Below, piece after piece: positions 37,135 to 49,540 of a DNA stretch of 64,000 nt. The stretch is from Lunularia cruciata. Lineage: Eukaryota > Streptophyta > Marchantiopsida > Lunulariales > Lunulariaceae. The first letter of the stretch is position 1, and each line of letters starts with the position of its first letter. The translations under genes and the position numbers were made by a program. The stretch lies in assembly GCA_948567375.1 (NCBI GenBank), contig OX419756.1, forward strand, positions 26,948,552 through 27,012,551, in the 5' to 3' direction. Below the pieces are notes generated by a model, which worked only from the letters and a program-made list of their open reading frames with translations, ran no database searches and was not told the origin of the DNA.

Positions 37135-38814
37135 ATTGATAAAGATTTTATATTTACTGAAAACCTTTCATTTTAGATATTAAGTACAAAAATATGATGC
37201 AATTTATGATACAAAACGAGAAAGACAAGAGAAAATATATAATAAGGGGTTGATATACTTATTCCAAGAACAATATATATCAAATTCTTATCAAGAAAAT
37301 TAAAATGTTATACAAAATTTGAAAGTACCAAAAGTTAGAGCCTTCTGAAAAAAGGAAATCTTTTAGAGAAAGGAGTGAAGAATATCGTTGCTATCCTTTG
37401 GTTTTGGGCAAAGTTTCTCACATAGTAGTATATAAGATGTTGGAAAAATAACAATCATAGAAGTAGTTGGTCCATATTTAACATAATGTTCACTCATATC
37501 AAAACATATGTTTTTAGTATATATACCCACAATTTATGCCTTTTTGTAATTTTCAATTCAAGAGTTTAGGGCGGAGTCTTTTTTATCAAAGTAAATTTAA
37601 ATATATACATGTCAATTATATAAGAATTTGATTGAAGTATGATCTTTCCAAATATATGATGAGTAAGTTTAATAGTTGATGTATATTTGAAAAGGCAAAG
37701 TCCTTATTTAAAGAAGAGGTGATGTAGTTTCAAACATGATTTGACTAACAATGCATAGCTTAATGTAATCTATATATCTTAGTTGAGAGAAATAGCAATT
37801 GTTACATAAGTTCTAATAATATATATTTGTTCAAACTTTGATCTATACTCAACTAAACCAAATACCAACTCCTATTTACAAATTTTTATAAGTTTTTATG
37901 AGGTCTTAATAAAATTCCGTTGTAAGTTATGATATGACAATAATAAAACCTCATCAATTCTATACCAATTTTCTTTTATATGACAAAAATAATGTTTTTA
38001 TGGGAAAAAAAACAAATATACAAAACTATATGTCATGAGTTAATATTCAAGAAAACAAAATCCTTTAAATAACTAGTAGAGGTGATTGTAAATCTTGAAA
38101 AACATGTTATTTAAAAGATTGGAATTTAGGATGAGAAATATCATATTGGTATTCCTTAAACCCTTGTAATATCATTAAAAATATTATATTACAACAAGAA
38201 ATCTTATTGGTTAGTATTTCCAAATCCTACTAAAAATCAAAACATATGAAAGACTTTCATGTGTACCATGATTGCTTGATAGTTTGGCAACACATATACT
38301 TATTATAGATATGGTTACCAAATTCCTCATTTATACTATAAATCCAAATTATTTGAGCTTTTGTAAGAAGTTCATCATAATTTAAGATTGTTGAGTTCAA
38401 TAAGCCCAACTCCAAGTGTGAGTGAGTGATAATGAAGCAATGATCATCAAGAAATGTTTTATGAATTTAATTGTATTAAATAGAGAATAATCATTAAAAA
38501 CCAAAGGTGTATTGTATTTATTTTGGTAACTTAACTACTCGTATTTCAAAATTTGACATCTACTTTGCTATTGCAACTAAATATTATTAAGAAGTAGATA
38601 AACTATCAAGATGAGTATGGAAATGTCTAAACTCCTCATCCAATTAGTAGGGTAACTCTTGATACCAATTTCAATGACTTAGTATGAGTTTATAATATTA
38701 CTTACCACATATTACCTACATCATATTTAGATATCTTAACAATATATCATAAAAGAACAAAGTATAAAATGAAGAAACGAATTCACACAAAGAAGAATTA
38801 TGGCTATAGGTATA
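37135..38814. other. AT-rich spacer
   Basis: Nothing recognised; no frame above background length. Confidence 0.5.
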
Positions 38815-39424
38815 TGTAATGTTCTGATGATAGGAGAAATCCTAGGATAAACGCAATAGAAGAAATACAAGAGGAACATAAAGTTTCATTCATCAATATT
38901 ATGATACTCCAAAGGAGCACATTGTCTTTATTACATAACAAGGAGGATCCACTCAAATGGAGTTACACTCCTTGGATCAAATACATAGATTGATGTCATG
39001 TCAACAAGCTCCACCCTTAGATAAGTTGCATGGATCAGTGACATGTCAATCCTTGTCCTACTTGGTTGATCAAACAAGTTTGATCACAAGGAATATATGG
39101 AAAATCTTATTATAGGAAGCTTAGAACAACATGGGCGAAGTACCATTGGAAAACTCTCAATGGGGAGAAAGCAATACCTTTTTCCTCAAGGGGGGAGAAT
39201 TTCCTATTTTTAAGGTTTAATCTATTAGTTTAGACTTCCAAAATTTGATGTGAAATTTTCAAGGTGTTTTTTGCTTCCACCTTATTAGTGAAAATACTCT
39301 TTTGGTGACACCAGTATTTGATTTACTTAGACCTCTCTCTCTCTATATATATATAAAACATTTCTAAAGATATTACCAATCCAATTTCCACATCTAGATA
39401 ATCTATCTAGCTAATGGTATTACA
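38815..39424 (-). mobile_element. Solo LTR, family 1
   Basis: 610 bp, from TGTAATGTTC to GGTATTACA, in the same orientation as the full element. A CT/TA microsatellite has expanded inside it (about 39330-39355). Flanks GTATA and ATCTA share three of five bases, so no clear duplication remains. The W-boxes have decayed to TGATCAAAC and GTTTGATCA. Confidence 0.85.
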
Positions 39425-40080
39425 ATCTACAATAACAAATTGAGCCAATTATGGTCCACAATTTTTATAAAGGTTATAATATTTTTCATTATACTTGGAC
39501 ATGCAAGTTTTATAGGAAATTAAATATTAAAGAGATTAAATTTTTTCACTTCTCCATAATTCTCTTCTTAAAAAACCATTTTAGTGATTTCACTTCTATT
39601 TTAGCTACAAGTCTATTTTATACCCTTGTTTACATGTGTACAGAACATATAAAGGCATAGCAGTATTTGTTAAGTTTAGATTAATAAGGTAAGTGAGTTT
39701 GAATATTTTATAGTCAAACTTTGTCAAAGTATATTTCTATGAAAATATCATAGTTAAAGGTTCAGTTTATTATTGTTTAGTTAGCTATGATTTAACTTAA
39801 ATTTTGTTTTGACTAATTATTGAGCGTATCTAAGTTTTAACGATGCTCGTTATTTTATGAATCATGAAGTTAGGAAGGCCGCATGCCCATATACCAAACG
39901 AGACTTATGATTCTCTCCTATTTATACATAAATATTCATACCCATCCTTTTCTGTCCTTACTCAAGATCGGTTAAGAAAGTCTTTGGACCCTATGCTACT
40001 TTTACTAATAAAGATGACCCCTCTTAACAATTTGTTAAATGTATATAAAAGAATACATCTTGGTTGAAAAACACAAGTTT
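39425..40080. other. AT-rich spacer grading into the GC-richer gene island
   Basis: No gene recognised. GC content rises after about 40080. Confidence 0.5.
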
Positions 40081-40691
40081 AGGATTGGGGTAGGAAAAGG
40101 GAGCTTAGAGACCTCGCACCATCAAATACCACACAGAATAAAGAAGAAAGGTGTTTTCATTTTCAAGCGGAAAGCAATTTTCACCTGAAGAGAAGGGCAG
40201 ATTGCAACCTGTGATATATCTCTAATACGCTATCAAGTCTGGAGATTTCGAGCACAGAGTTGGACAGTGAGACCCAAAGCAACTTTTTCTCCAAATGGAA
40301 GCATGTCTCGTGGTTATTGGTCACAAATCTTCGTGGTAGAATGTACAGTGGTCATTTGGTGGCCAAAGGGTACAAACGAGCCGGTACAGCCGAAGTGCTG
40401 AAGCAATCTCGTGATATGGTAAAGAGTTAGCAACGTGGTTGGATCAGAAATAGGACTGCGGTAGGGCAAGAGAGGGGGTTTTGTAGTGGTGGATCAAACG
40501 AGTTGTTCAATGAGTGGAACGGAGATTGGAGAATAGGTAGACGGAGGAGGGGGAGGTGATGTTTTGGAGATGGTGGTAGCGGAGAGGATAAACAGCGACC
40601 ACGATCGACCGGGGCGACTTTAGACAGGGAGAAGTGATCTGGACTCTAGAGGGGTTGTAGAAATTTTGGTTCGGAGAAGAGACGAAGCAGG
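40081..40691 (+). promoter_or_regulatory. Promoter and 5' leader region of the ZC3H15-like gene
   Basis: GC-richer sequence ahead of the start codon, purine-rich (GGAGG, GAGG) in the last 200 bp, as expected for a transcribed leader. A 91-codon minus-strand frame (40782-40507) overlaps it and the start of exon 1 and is probably a shadow. No TATA box was convincingly placed. Confidence 0.4.
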
Positions 40692-43090
40692 ATGCCACCG
40701 AAGGCAGCACCAGCGAAGGGCGCCAAGGAGAAATCAAAGGCGGATCTGGCGAAGAAGCAGAAGCTCGTTGAGGACAAGACATTCGGATTGAAGAATAAGA
40801 ACAAGAGCAAAAATGTTCAGAAGTATGTGCAGAGCTTGAGTCAATCTGTTCAGCCCAAGGTTAACCCTGCCAGCGATCCTAAGGCCGCAGCCAAGGTTTG
40901 TGGCAATTCCTTTTCTTTGCGTTGTTGATCTTGGTAGGCTTGTAATCATGGTTGTAAGCATGGGGTTTCTGATCGTCGACATTTAACCTTCAGAAAAAGA
41001 AGGAAGAAGAGGCACAGCGAGAGAAGGAGTTGAATGAGCTTTTCAAGGTTGCCATCAGCCAGCCGAAGGTCCCGATTGGTATGTGCAAACTTTCAGAAGG
41101 ATAATGTGGAGTACTGAAATTTAGGGTTACAGTCTTGTCTGTCTCTTCCCTTTCGATTGTGTTTACCGTTCCAGGATAACTTCATGAGTGCAAGGAACTT
41201 CAAGTAATGGAATTTAGCTGAACAGGAGGGGGATTCAAATTTAGGCTTCACATCTTTCCTCAAGCTGCGTTGAAGAACTTTTGTTTGTGTTTAGGGTTTA
41301 GTATCGGGTTCTAGGACACTATTTGGGGTACTCGCATTGGTGCTCTTCTGATTCGACTTTCTCCTTCACCTCTTTCTCCTTCCTCGCAGGTGTTGATCCA
41401 AAATCTGTAGTTTGCGAATTTTTCCGTCACGGAAAATGTGCAAAGGGTTTCAAATGTAAGTATTCCCATGACTTGGGCGTGGAGCGAAAGGGAGAGAAGA
41501 TCGATCTGTACAGTGACCAACGAGATAATGGTATGTTTCCTCCACACAGTCGGTTGAGTTGTTGTATATCAATTTTGCATGGGCGTGTTATAATGTTCGG
41601 AATTCTTGACCTTGGTTCATTCTTGTGCACAGAGGAAGGGATGGATGAATGGGACCAAGCGACCCTGGAGAAAGTGGTTGAATCGAAAGGGCAAGAATAT
41701 TCTCATAACAAGCCTACCGAAATTGTAAGAAGTCTTGACCCTACATCATGTGCTGTTATTCAACTGCTCTTGCTATTTCAGTGCGAAATTTTATATGTGC
41801 AACTAACAGCTTGAAAGGTACTTCCGAGTTGCCAGATACTGTGTACTCAACCTATCGACTTTGTTGTGTTATAGGTTTGCAAACATTTTCTGGACGCCGT
41901 TGAGAGGAAGCAGTATGGTTGGTTCTGGGTATGTCCAAACGGTGGCAAAGATTGCCATTATCGACATGCTTTGCCTCCTGGATATATCCTGAAGTCGCAA
42001 ATGAAAGCGCTACTTGAGGAGGAAGGCGATAAACTAACCGTGGAAGAGGAAATTGAAAACCAGGTATAATTTGCGTGTGCAAGATCGTTTGTTCTCCCAA
42101 AGAACGCGCTGCTGTTGTCAAAGTGAAGTGTGACACTCTTTGGAGTCCACCCGTCCATCTTTACTTGCCGTTGTTTGACTTGTTGGTCACCTTCGTCTAA
42201 TGCTTCTGGCATTTTGTATATGCAATGTAGCTTCTCATCATTTGCCAGCTTACGTTTAGGTTATAGCTTACATGGTTTCTACCAAGTCAAATTTTTCTAT
42301 TCTGCAGGTGTCCCATGTAGCATCTCTCTAGTCTAGAAGCTTGCACAGCACCTTAGAAGTAGGAGTGTGTTTCCGGTGGCTGATCATTTGAGGATGCGTC
42401 TGGAAGAGGATTTTGATACTGTATGTCTAAACTGGATGGTGGACTCTTCCCGTTTCTAGAGACACGCACTCAAAGTGTCCACCCCAATCACGGGGGATCT
42501 TTTTGCCGATTGGAAGAGAAGGAAAGCAGAGCAAAAGGAAGTTGAGCAAGCTGCCAAGAGAGCAGAAAGAGCCAAGATGGATAGGATGAGGTACGTTTTG
42601 GTTGTACCTTGTACTGTTCTACCATGTGGTCATGTTCACGTCTCCTTTTTGGTACGATGTTAATGCAGTTGCCTTCTGAAACAGTGGGCGTGAGCTGTTT
42701 GCGGCGGACTCTAGTCTCTTTGTGGATGACGCAGAGGCCTTCGATCAGTACCAGCGGGAAGACGAGGAACAAGAAGGGCCTCGTCCTTCTGATCAACCTG
42801 CTGAGGTACTTGAGAAAAGTATCATTCTTTCTGTTGACTTTGACTCGCATCAGAAATATTCTTGGCTGCCACCCTTTGTTTCTCCCACTCTGATGATCTC
42901 TCCAATTCTGCTGCAGGTTCAGCACAACAGGTGGAACCAGGAAGGAGTGGAATCTATTGCAACGTCTTCGGTGGATCTTATTACAGATGAGGATGCACAA
43001 CTTCTGGCAGAGGATGACGATGAATTGGACCTAGACGAGCTGGATGAACTGGAATATAACATTGCGAAAACCTCACTCGATGACACGTAA
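40692..43090 (+). CDS. ZC3H15: ZC3H15/DFRP1-type tandem CCCH zinc-finger protein (DRG-family GTPase partner)
   Basis: Animal and yeast members bind and stabilise DRG-family GTPases, linked to translation. Eight exons fit with GT-AG introns: 40692-40895, 40994-41078, 41390-41530, 41633-41724, 41875-42063, 42460-42590, 42685-42805 and 42917-43090. They sum to 1137 nt, or 378 residues plus TAA. Order: basic, Lys/Ala-rich N-terminus (1-95, with KTFGLKNKNKSK); CCCH finger 1, C105-x7-C113-x5-C119-x3-H123; CCCH finger 2, C176-x17-C194-x6-C201-x3-H205, within KQYGWFWVCPNGG and followed by ALPPGYILK; the DRG-binding segment around TVEEEIENQ and STPITGDLFADWKRRK; then a coiled, very acidic C-terminus (LLAEDDDELDLDELDELE). 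The start is the first ATG and matches the family's MPPK opening. No missing residues or frame breaks were seen. Confidence 0.96.
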
Positions 43091-44974
43091 GCCAACAATA
43101 TTTGTCATAAATTGTAGCATGAATGAGTCAGTCTATATACACGTGCATTCTTGTAACTAAGTACATGGGAAGTTGAGTCTACCGAGCACGTCTTAAAGAT
43201 TGGGACTGGCGATGGTAGTCTATCCGAACAAACGACCACTGAATAATGTAATTTTGTCAATGTGATTATGATCTTTGAGGTGCTAGTGTTTTTCCTTCTC
43301 TTTTGGGAGATTGTTTGATATGACTTTCTTTGGACACAATTCCTTCTTGTTTGATGGTTGCAGACGATGTATCTAATGTTATAGCATTCAACTACCTATA
43401 GAAAAAGGATTTGAGGCGCTATCATGGAAGTGTGCTGTCGGAGTGTAACTTGTAGTGAAAATTTTCCTTCATTGAGAGCATAGACAAGCCCTTGGTTCTG
43501 TCGCAAGACTTCGGATGATTGACGTTTTCGGTGGTTTTCTAGCAATTGGAGTAACGATGCTCGATGGTCATCAACGAGCTCGAGTTATACGACTATTGAA
43601 ACTGATTCCAAGTTCTGAATTGTATCGACATTGCTTGTTCGCATCCGGGTTGAGACGACAAGAAGTTAAGAAATATGTTATGTTTGAACACGAGTATCCA
43701 TGTCAGCTCGAAGAAAAGAAGTGTGTTCTTTCTCTTCAGTGCTACATGGGTTCTCCCCGTCCATTAGGGACTTGTACAGAATCGCTCAGAAATTTATCAC
43801 CCGTTTCGAACCTTAACCTTGTGTCAGCATGTGTAGTCTTTCTTGGCGTTTTAACCCGAAAGCCATTCCTATTTCAGTGAATGCTAGGCGTCTTGTCACG
43901 CTCGATATTTTTGCTCATCATATGGGATACGATGGCGCCTGTGGGGCGGTATGATCTACTAGGGAAGCCTAGGCATATTCCAGATCTGACATTGGGTGCA
44001 CTAAAATTTGAAGGCTCAAAATGTTACGGCGATGAGATTTCTAAAACTACCCAGGAGTGGAGGACTAGAAACGGGAAAATGTGGTGCAGTTGTTTCCGCA
44101 CCCCACGCGGATATCCACTACAAAACATCACTATGTTGATGCGAGCTATGGGATTGACAAGTCATCGTGGCTGTACTGAAGCTCCTCCGAAGAGAGTTAA
44201 TTGCTCCACTTTCCAGAATTGATCCTCGTTGGGAGTTCTGTGTAAGTGGGGCATTTCACAGTAATCGCTGCACTGTCCCTGACGTTCCCAGCGGGTTGAA
44301 ACATACAGCAGAATCTGCCAAGGTGAGGATAGAAAGGTGTGTACCCAGGGAGAGCGGCTTCTGAAGTGTTACAGTCGATGGCCAGAATGTAGTTTACTTT
44401 GAGTTGGCATCATCATTGAACAGTTTGTTCCTTCCATGCTGAAGGAAGACAAACGTAGGAAATTTGAGAACATAAGAATCAATCCTATGATAATGATTGT
44501 AGGAGCGATCGTCACTTCTCCCAAGAACTGTGAATCTTTCTTATGAATGCAACTGATTTACTAGAAAGCTAAACCTGAACTCTTGTTACAGTTGGACCAT
44601 CATCCGATTGCACAAAGCATTTAATTCTATAACATGAAAGAAGCTCATGGCCTGGTCTGTGGCTTGGTCTACGGGCAATGCAAGATGCAAGTTTCACCAT
44701 AGCAACTACCGTTGTGATAAATTGGGAATTTCTTTGCAAGATTTGCAAAGATAATTTTTCCAGATTAGATTTCCGTGGTTACAGCGGACGGTGAAATACC
44801 TTATGAAGACAAATGTTGGTTCTTACGGAAGTGTACGCACCATGGAAGGAAAACATGAAGGATGAGTTCAGTGACGAAGGATGAGTTCCTCTCCTTCCAC
44901 GTTGACAAAGATTCTATTAATCCTAGGTGTGGAAATTTGTGTTTAGACAAACTGGAAGGAAGAACGCGAATGCA
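43091..44974 (+). other. Downstream region with two unrecognised open frames
   Basis: The start should hold the 3' UTR of the ZC3H15-like gene. GC content stays above the spacer level to about 44.4 kb. Frames of 121 codons (43515-43880) and 113 codons (43881-44222) lie end to end on the plus strand in different contexts, with no recognised domain. A further 65-codon frame overlaps at 44167-44364. They may be exons of an unknown or decayed gene, or chance. No splice model was found that joins them. Confidence 0.25.
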
Positions 44975-46230
44975 GAGAATAAATGAAGGATGGGAAAACC
45001 CATCAAGTTGCACAAGGGAAAGATTATAAAGGTAAAATGGAGCTAAGCCCCAATAGAGTCTATATGAGATGGAGCTAAGCCCCAATAGAGTTTATATGAG
45101 AAATCTGCCCTACTGCACCTAAGAGATCTGAGCTATACAAGTCTTATGATCTACAAACCATCACTGGAGCATCTTAAGGAACACGACCTAATGTGATTGT
45201 TCTCTTGTGGATTCACCTAAGAGATCTTAGCTATACAAGTCTTATGATCTACAAACCATCATTGGAGCATCTTAAGAAACACGATCTCATGTGATTGTTC
45301 TCATGTGATTGTTCTCCTGTGGATTGCATCCGCCATTGTCCTCTATAGAACAATGGACAAATGTTATCTAAAATATGTTACAAAGTATGAGAGTGTGAGT
45401 GGTACCCTTTGGTGTTTAACATGATAAACCCTCATGCACTCTCTAACAAATGTGTCAAATGTCGTGTTTATCGTTCCATATAACTCCAAGGCTAGAGGAA
45501 CACAGAGGTGACCTTGCTACATGCCCTTATACTTGGAGACCTTGTGACATGTTGTTGCACTCGTTGCCTATCCAGGAGGATAGGTAATCACTCACTCCGA
45601 AAGTGTCCCATGTAGGATCCACAACCACAACATACGCTATTTTCACCTTATCCTAACAGACTAAATATAAGTCTGCCTTGACACGTGTCGTTTGCAAACA
45701 TACGAACTCTCTCTCCAAGCCAAGTATACACTCTCTCGTGCCATAGCAAACACTATGCCCCTAATATCATCATGGATAACTATCCTCTATCCTCCAAAAG
45801 TACATCGTGTCATATGGACCTTTGTTGCATCTAATGTAGAACTACATTCACAAGTGAGTAATGAAGATGCAGATGGGTGGACCAAACTTAGGCAAAATTT
45901 CATTGTTGTAGAGAAAGTAGTTGGAGCGAGTCTGAATGCGTTAATGCATAGTTAAGCTAGGACCAAGAGCCTGCACCCTTGCCAGAGCAAGAGCAAAAAA
46001 GTCCTCTAGTATCTTGAGGAATGGAAGAGTGGACTATGAGAGAGTATAGCGTATGCTCACATTGTCGTTCCATCAAGGAAGACTTTAAACTTCTAATCAA
46101 ATCTAACAATAATGAAGCAAAGATGAAAGCAAAAGATGAAAAGTACTCTCGTGCACGTGAGAATAGACTATCTCTAGTATATTACAATAATTTCATGTAC
46201 TACAATAATATCCGGAAAAAAAAATCCCCC
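44975..46230 (-). mobile_element. 5'-truncated RLE-type LINE, copy A (minus strand)
   Basis: The inverse complement matches the long copy from about 63660 to its edge and then continues through the C-terminal region also seen at 49541-50050. It encodes the CCHC knuckle (C-E-C, then H-M-T-R-C; about 45840-45790) and the endonuclease start near 45670, with a one-base loss just before it. The 3' tail carries GGGGCTTAGCTCCAT-like sequence and two direct duplications. It is 5'-truncated at about 46230, typical of incomplete target-primed reverse transcription. Coding frames are broken. Confidence 0.8.
45014..45310. repeat. Tandem duplications in the LINE 3' tail
   Basis: ATGGAGCTAAGCCCCAATAG recurs about 45 bp apart (near 45037 and 45069). 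A block of about 98 bp starting CACCTAAGAGATCT (about 45115) is repeated immediately (about 45212) with few differences. A short GTGATTGTTCTC run follows twice. Confidence 0.8.
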
Positions 46231-46280
46231 ATCTCAATCATGTAAGTGTAAATATGTCTTTTATATATATATATTCTTGA

Positions 46281-46497
46281 TGTCCAATTTCTACAAATAA
46301 AATATATATGGTCATCCGTATGTATGTATGAAGGTCCGATTAAATAAATAAATAAGTATATAAACTTAACCAATTAAATTAACTTTGCATGCTATGTGTT
46401 GGCGGACTGGAAGGTGTGCATGTGTTGTATATATTCAAATTCGAACCTTCATACATAAATAGAGGTGACCATATTCTTTATTTGTAGAAACTGGACA
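46281..46497. mobile_element. MITE-like element with terminal inverted repeats of about 57 bp
   Basis: The left arm from TGTCCAATTTCTACAAATAA (46281 to about 46338) pairs with the right arm ending TTATTTGTAGAAACTGGACA (about 46442 to 46497). The arms agree along most of their length, including CATACAT and GAAGGT. Total length is 217 bp and there is no coding capacity. The target duplication is unclear, so the superfamily is not assigned. Confidence 0.8.
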
Positions 46498-46907
46498 TTC
46501 GGTGAACCAATTAAAGTAATTTGTATATCGTCATTAAACTTAAAATTGGGGCCTAATGACTTTTAGATTCACAAACTCCGAGTTTAAGAGGGATCCATTG
46601 ATTTCCCGTAGCTTCAATCAAAAAGTTAAGTGATAGGAATGAACTTTCAGGCTCTTGAAAGTTTTAGAAAGAAGATGTCTTTCCTAGTCATATATGTCTT
46701 TTTACCTCATTCCTACTTGAGAGTATCAATCTCAAACCTGCAAAAGTTTCATACCTATATCAGATCTATACATGTTTCATTCTCATGTATATATCATATA
46801 TGTTCTATGCGAATAACCATAGAGCAAGGCGAGATACATCTACATATACAAAAGATTTATACAATTGATCAAAGGAAACGACTGGTAGTGAATAGAAAAC
46901 CCTTTGA

Positions 46908-47000
46908 TTAATATTGGGGCTTAGCCCCATTTTACTTTTTCGTGTCTCCCTTGCAGGTTTGATGGGCTCTTCCCATCCATCGTTTTTTCTATGAGGCCCG
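46908..47000 (+). mobile_element. 3'-end fragment of the RLE-type LINE, copy B
   Basis: GGGGCTTAGCCCCATTTTAC followed by TTTCGTGTCTCCCTTGCAGG, TTTGATGGG and CCATCC matches the tail of copy C at about 50230-50310. Only the last 90 bases or so are present, an extreme 5' truncation. Confidence 0.75.
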
Positions 47001-48064
47001 CTCTCTTCTTTAATTTATGCTTTTATGATTGGACCTATAAGATTGAAGTATAATTTCACAATCACTAGAATTAAAACTGCATACCCTAAACCCTTGGGTG
47101 AAGGAATTTGTACGAAATGATATCTTAAGCCATGTTGATTCCACTTGGAATTAGTATTAATATCATTTATCAAATTGAACAACATTTTCTATAACATCAA
47201 AATCTATATATATATATATATATATTCTAATGAGGTTTTGATTATTTCAAATCACACAACTATAACATTCATAGTTAAATGTGTAAGAATTATCAACGTA
47301 GATAAATCAAAGTGTTAAATGTAAACAGAATTCAGATTTAAATTAAAATTATTATTTTCTAAATCCTCATTACCGGCAATTTATATTCTACGGCTCAATG
47401 GATAATACGGTGAGAGAATGACTTATTTCACCGTAACTCGCATTGACCATATGTACCTTGTGCATAAGAGTGATGTGAAGCTAAATAGGACTAGATTCAG
47501 AACATATTAAAGAAAACATTTAAATCTATAGGAATTTACCAATATATGAGAAATATATCAGTTTGCATTTATTGGTAAGATAAATACCTAGCATGATTAT
47601 ATATTCAGATTTATCTATTTTCCTATTTAGTTTTTTCTAGTTTAGAGAGACTTCTAGCTTGATTGCCCATCTAAATTTGATAATACATGATTGCATTAGT
47701 TCTCTCTAATTTAAGGAAATATTTGGCCTACACACATATACAAATTTAGAACCATGCTATAATAATTTAGAACCACAAAACAGTTAATATAGGGTCCCAC
47801 CCTACAGTAACTGTTTTGTTGTTTTGTAGGATGTATATTACAAACAATAACCTACTTTCTGGATCTTAATAGAATCTTATGACTAGATCTTCTTGAGCCA
47901 GTTAACTAAGTTTGCTGAGCAAGCCTGAGAATTAGTTGTAGTACTTGTTATACAAGTAGACATCTTGATATTTATTATAATAATAATTGTAGCACTTTAG
48001 AGGATATTTCTCATAATCTATCTCCTTCCCTTTTGATGTTCGCAAAAAATCAATCTTTCAACAT
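47001..48064. other. AT-rich spacer with one strong hairpin
   Basis: No gene recognised. Contains the inverted repeat at 47775-47819 and a short TA run near 47205. Confidence 0.5.
47775..47819. repeat. 21-bp near-perfect hairpin with 3-base loop
   Basis: ACAAAACAGTTAATATAGGGT, loop CCC, then ACCCTACAGTAACTGTTTTGT. The arms pair at 19 of 21 positions. No coding context. It could be a collapsed MITE or a small hairpin RNA source. Confidence 0.8.
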
Positions 48065-49250
48065 ACCTTTGTTGACTCTGAACGGAACGGTGCCCGGTTA
48101 AGCTTTGTACCCACCCTGACAACATAAGATGGACAAGAAACAACCAAGGCTTGAGGGCAGGAGAAACCTCATAGGAGCCGAAAAAAGCCAAGGCGTAGGA
48201 AAATCTACACTTGGAACCGTGACAATAAAAGCTGAAATTAGAAGAAAGGAGTCGGGCTGTCGTAAGCCTCGATAGCCAAAGCTAAAGATAAAAAAGCACC
48301 ATCAGTCCATATTCCCGTCGATATTGAGGCTATCCACTTGGCCATTAGTGCGTACCTTGGTAGTATCATGTTTTAATTGCCCCATCCCCTAAATACAATT
48401 TGTTTGGTTATCTCTGCCCAAACGACTCGTCCCTCGTTGGGTTTTGCTGTATTCATTGTCTCTTAGGAAAAATGTGCGTATTTTTTTATGCTGGAGAGTG
48501 TGCTAGGATTAGCGTTAGGTTGAACAACGGTATTGCTAAGAGCACATGTTTGAGTAGTACCGGCCTTAACTCAAAGCCAAGTAAATGTATTGACCAAGTA
48601 GTAAACCTTTTGCATCGTGCAACCTTTACAAAAGAAGGGGCAATGCGGGTGTTGGATAGATCAAACTTGACAAGTAGGTCCATATGTTTGAGTACAGTGT
48701 TAGTAATTTACCCCTGGTTGTTCTCAAGCTTTCTCATTCCTTAATGGGAATGGTCACCAATTTATCCAGATTTAATTTTGCACTTGATACAATTTCGTAT
48801 TTCTTTCACACAACCATAGGTTCTTGGAGGATCCCACGTCATATATCTAGTATACCTCATGTTGCCAGCAAATAATGAGAAAGTCCACGGTGAGGAAAGT
48901 ATTTTAGTTATGTTGCGTTTGTAATAGTTTCATGAGGAACTCCGAGTTTTTTTAGCAAATAATGAGAAGTCCGTGGTGAAGGAGTTGTTTAGTTTGACAC
49001 CTCGTGACATTGTTCCAGACATAGTGCTTTTGTTTCATGAGGGCCGTGTGGATATAAAAAAAGAGGAAGAGGGGAGAGAACACCCTTGTCTAACCTCTCT
49101 TCTAATGGGGAACCTGTGTGCTTATTTCATATTTCATTTAATTAATATAAATTATAATTGTTTTCATCGAAGCACTAATCCCTGCATGAGGAGAAGGAAT
49201 TTCTTCCCTGATCAAAGCTGTTTATAGTATCCCAAAGTTATAAGCATAAG
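48065..49250 (+). other. Moderately GC-rich stretch with unrecognised frames, possibly a gene remnant
   Basis: A 114-codon frame (48400-48744) and an 84-codon frame (48973-49227) lie on the plus strand with codon-like composition but no recognised domain. A direct repeat, AGCAAATAATGAGAA then GTCC(A/G)(C/T)GGTGA, occurs at about 48869 and 48954. The segment may be a decayed gene or an unclassified transposon. Confidence 0.25.
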
Positions 49251-49540
49251 CAAATGACTGCGTTTATCCACACAAGCATATGCTTTTCCAAAGTCCAGTT
49301 TGAGGAATATCCTTCTCTTTTTTTCCTATAATTTAGGCAATTTTGGATCAACTATAAGCCTAAAATATTCTTCAGCATAATTTTTTCCCTTTACAAACCT
49401 TATCTTCTATTTGTTTATTAATTTTGACAGTATTACGGTAACCAAGCCGCCAATAACCTAACAACAGCTTTTTAGTCCGTACGAAACACAAGAGCTTCTT
49501 CTTGCAAACACAGGAGTAGCTAAGAAGCTATTCATTCTCC

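Noticed and set aside
40507-40982. Minus-strand frames over exon 1 of the ZC3H15-like gene
   Set aside because: Shadows of the plus-strand coding sequence and leader, with no independent support.
41323-41814. 163-codon open frame inside the ZC3H15-like gene
   Set aside because: It reads through introns. The spliced exon model gives a continuous 378-residue protein with both CCCH fingers.
46021-46245. 74-codon plus-strand frame with MREYSVCSHCRSIKED
   Set aside because: It is the antisense of the LINE reverse transcriptase, and the same antisense frame occurs at 63845-63645. It is not a zinc-finger gene.
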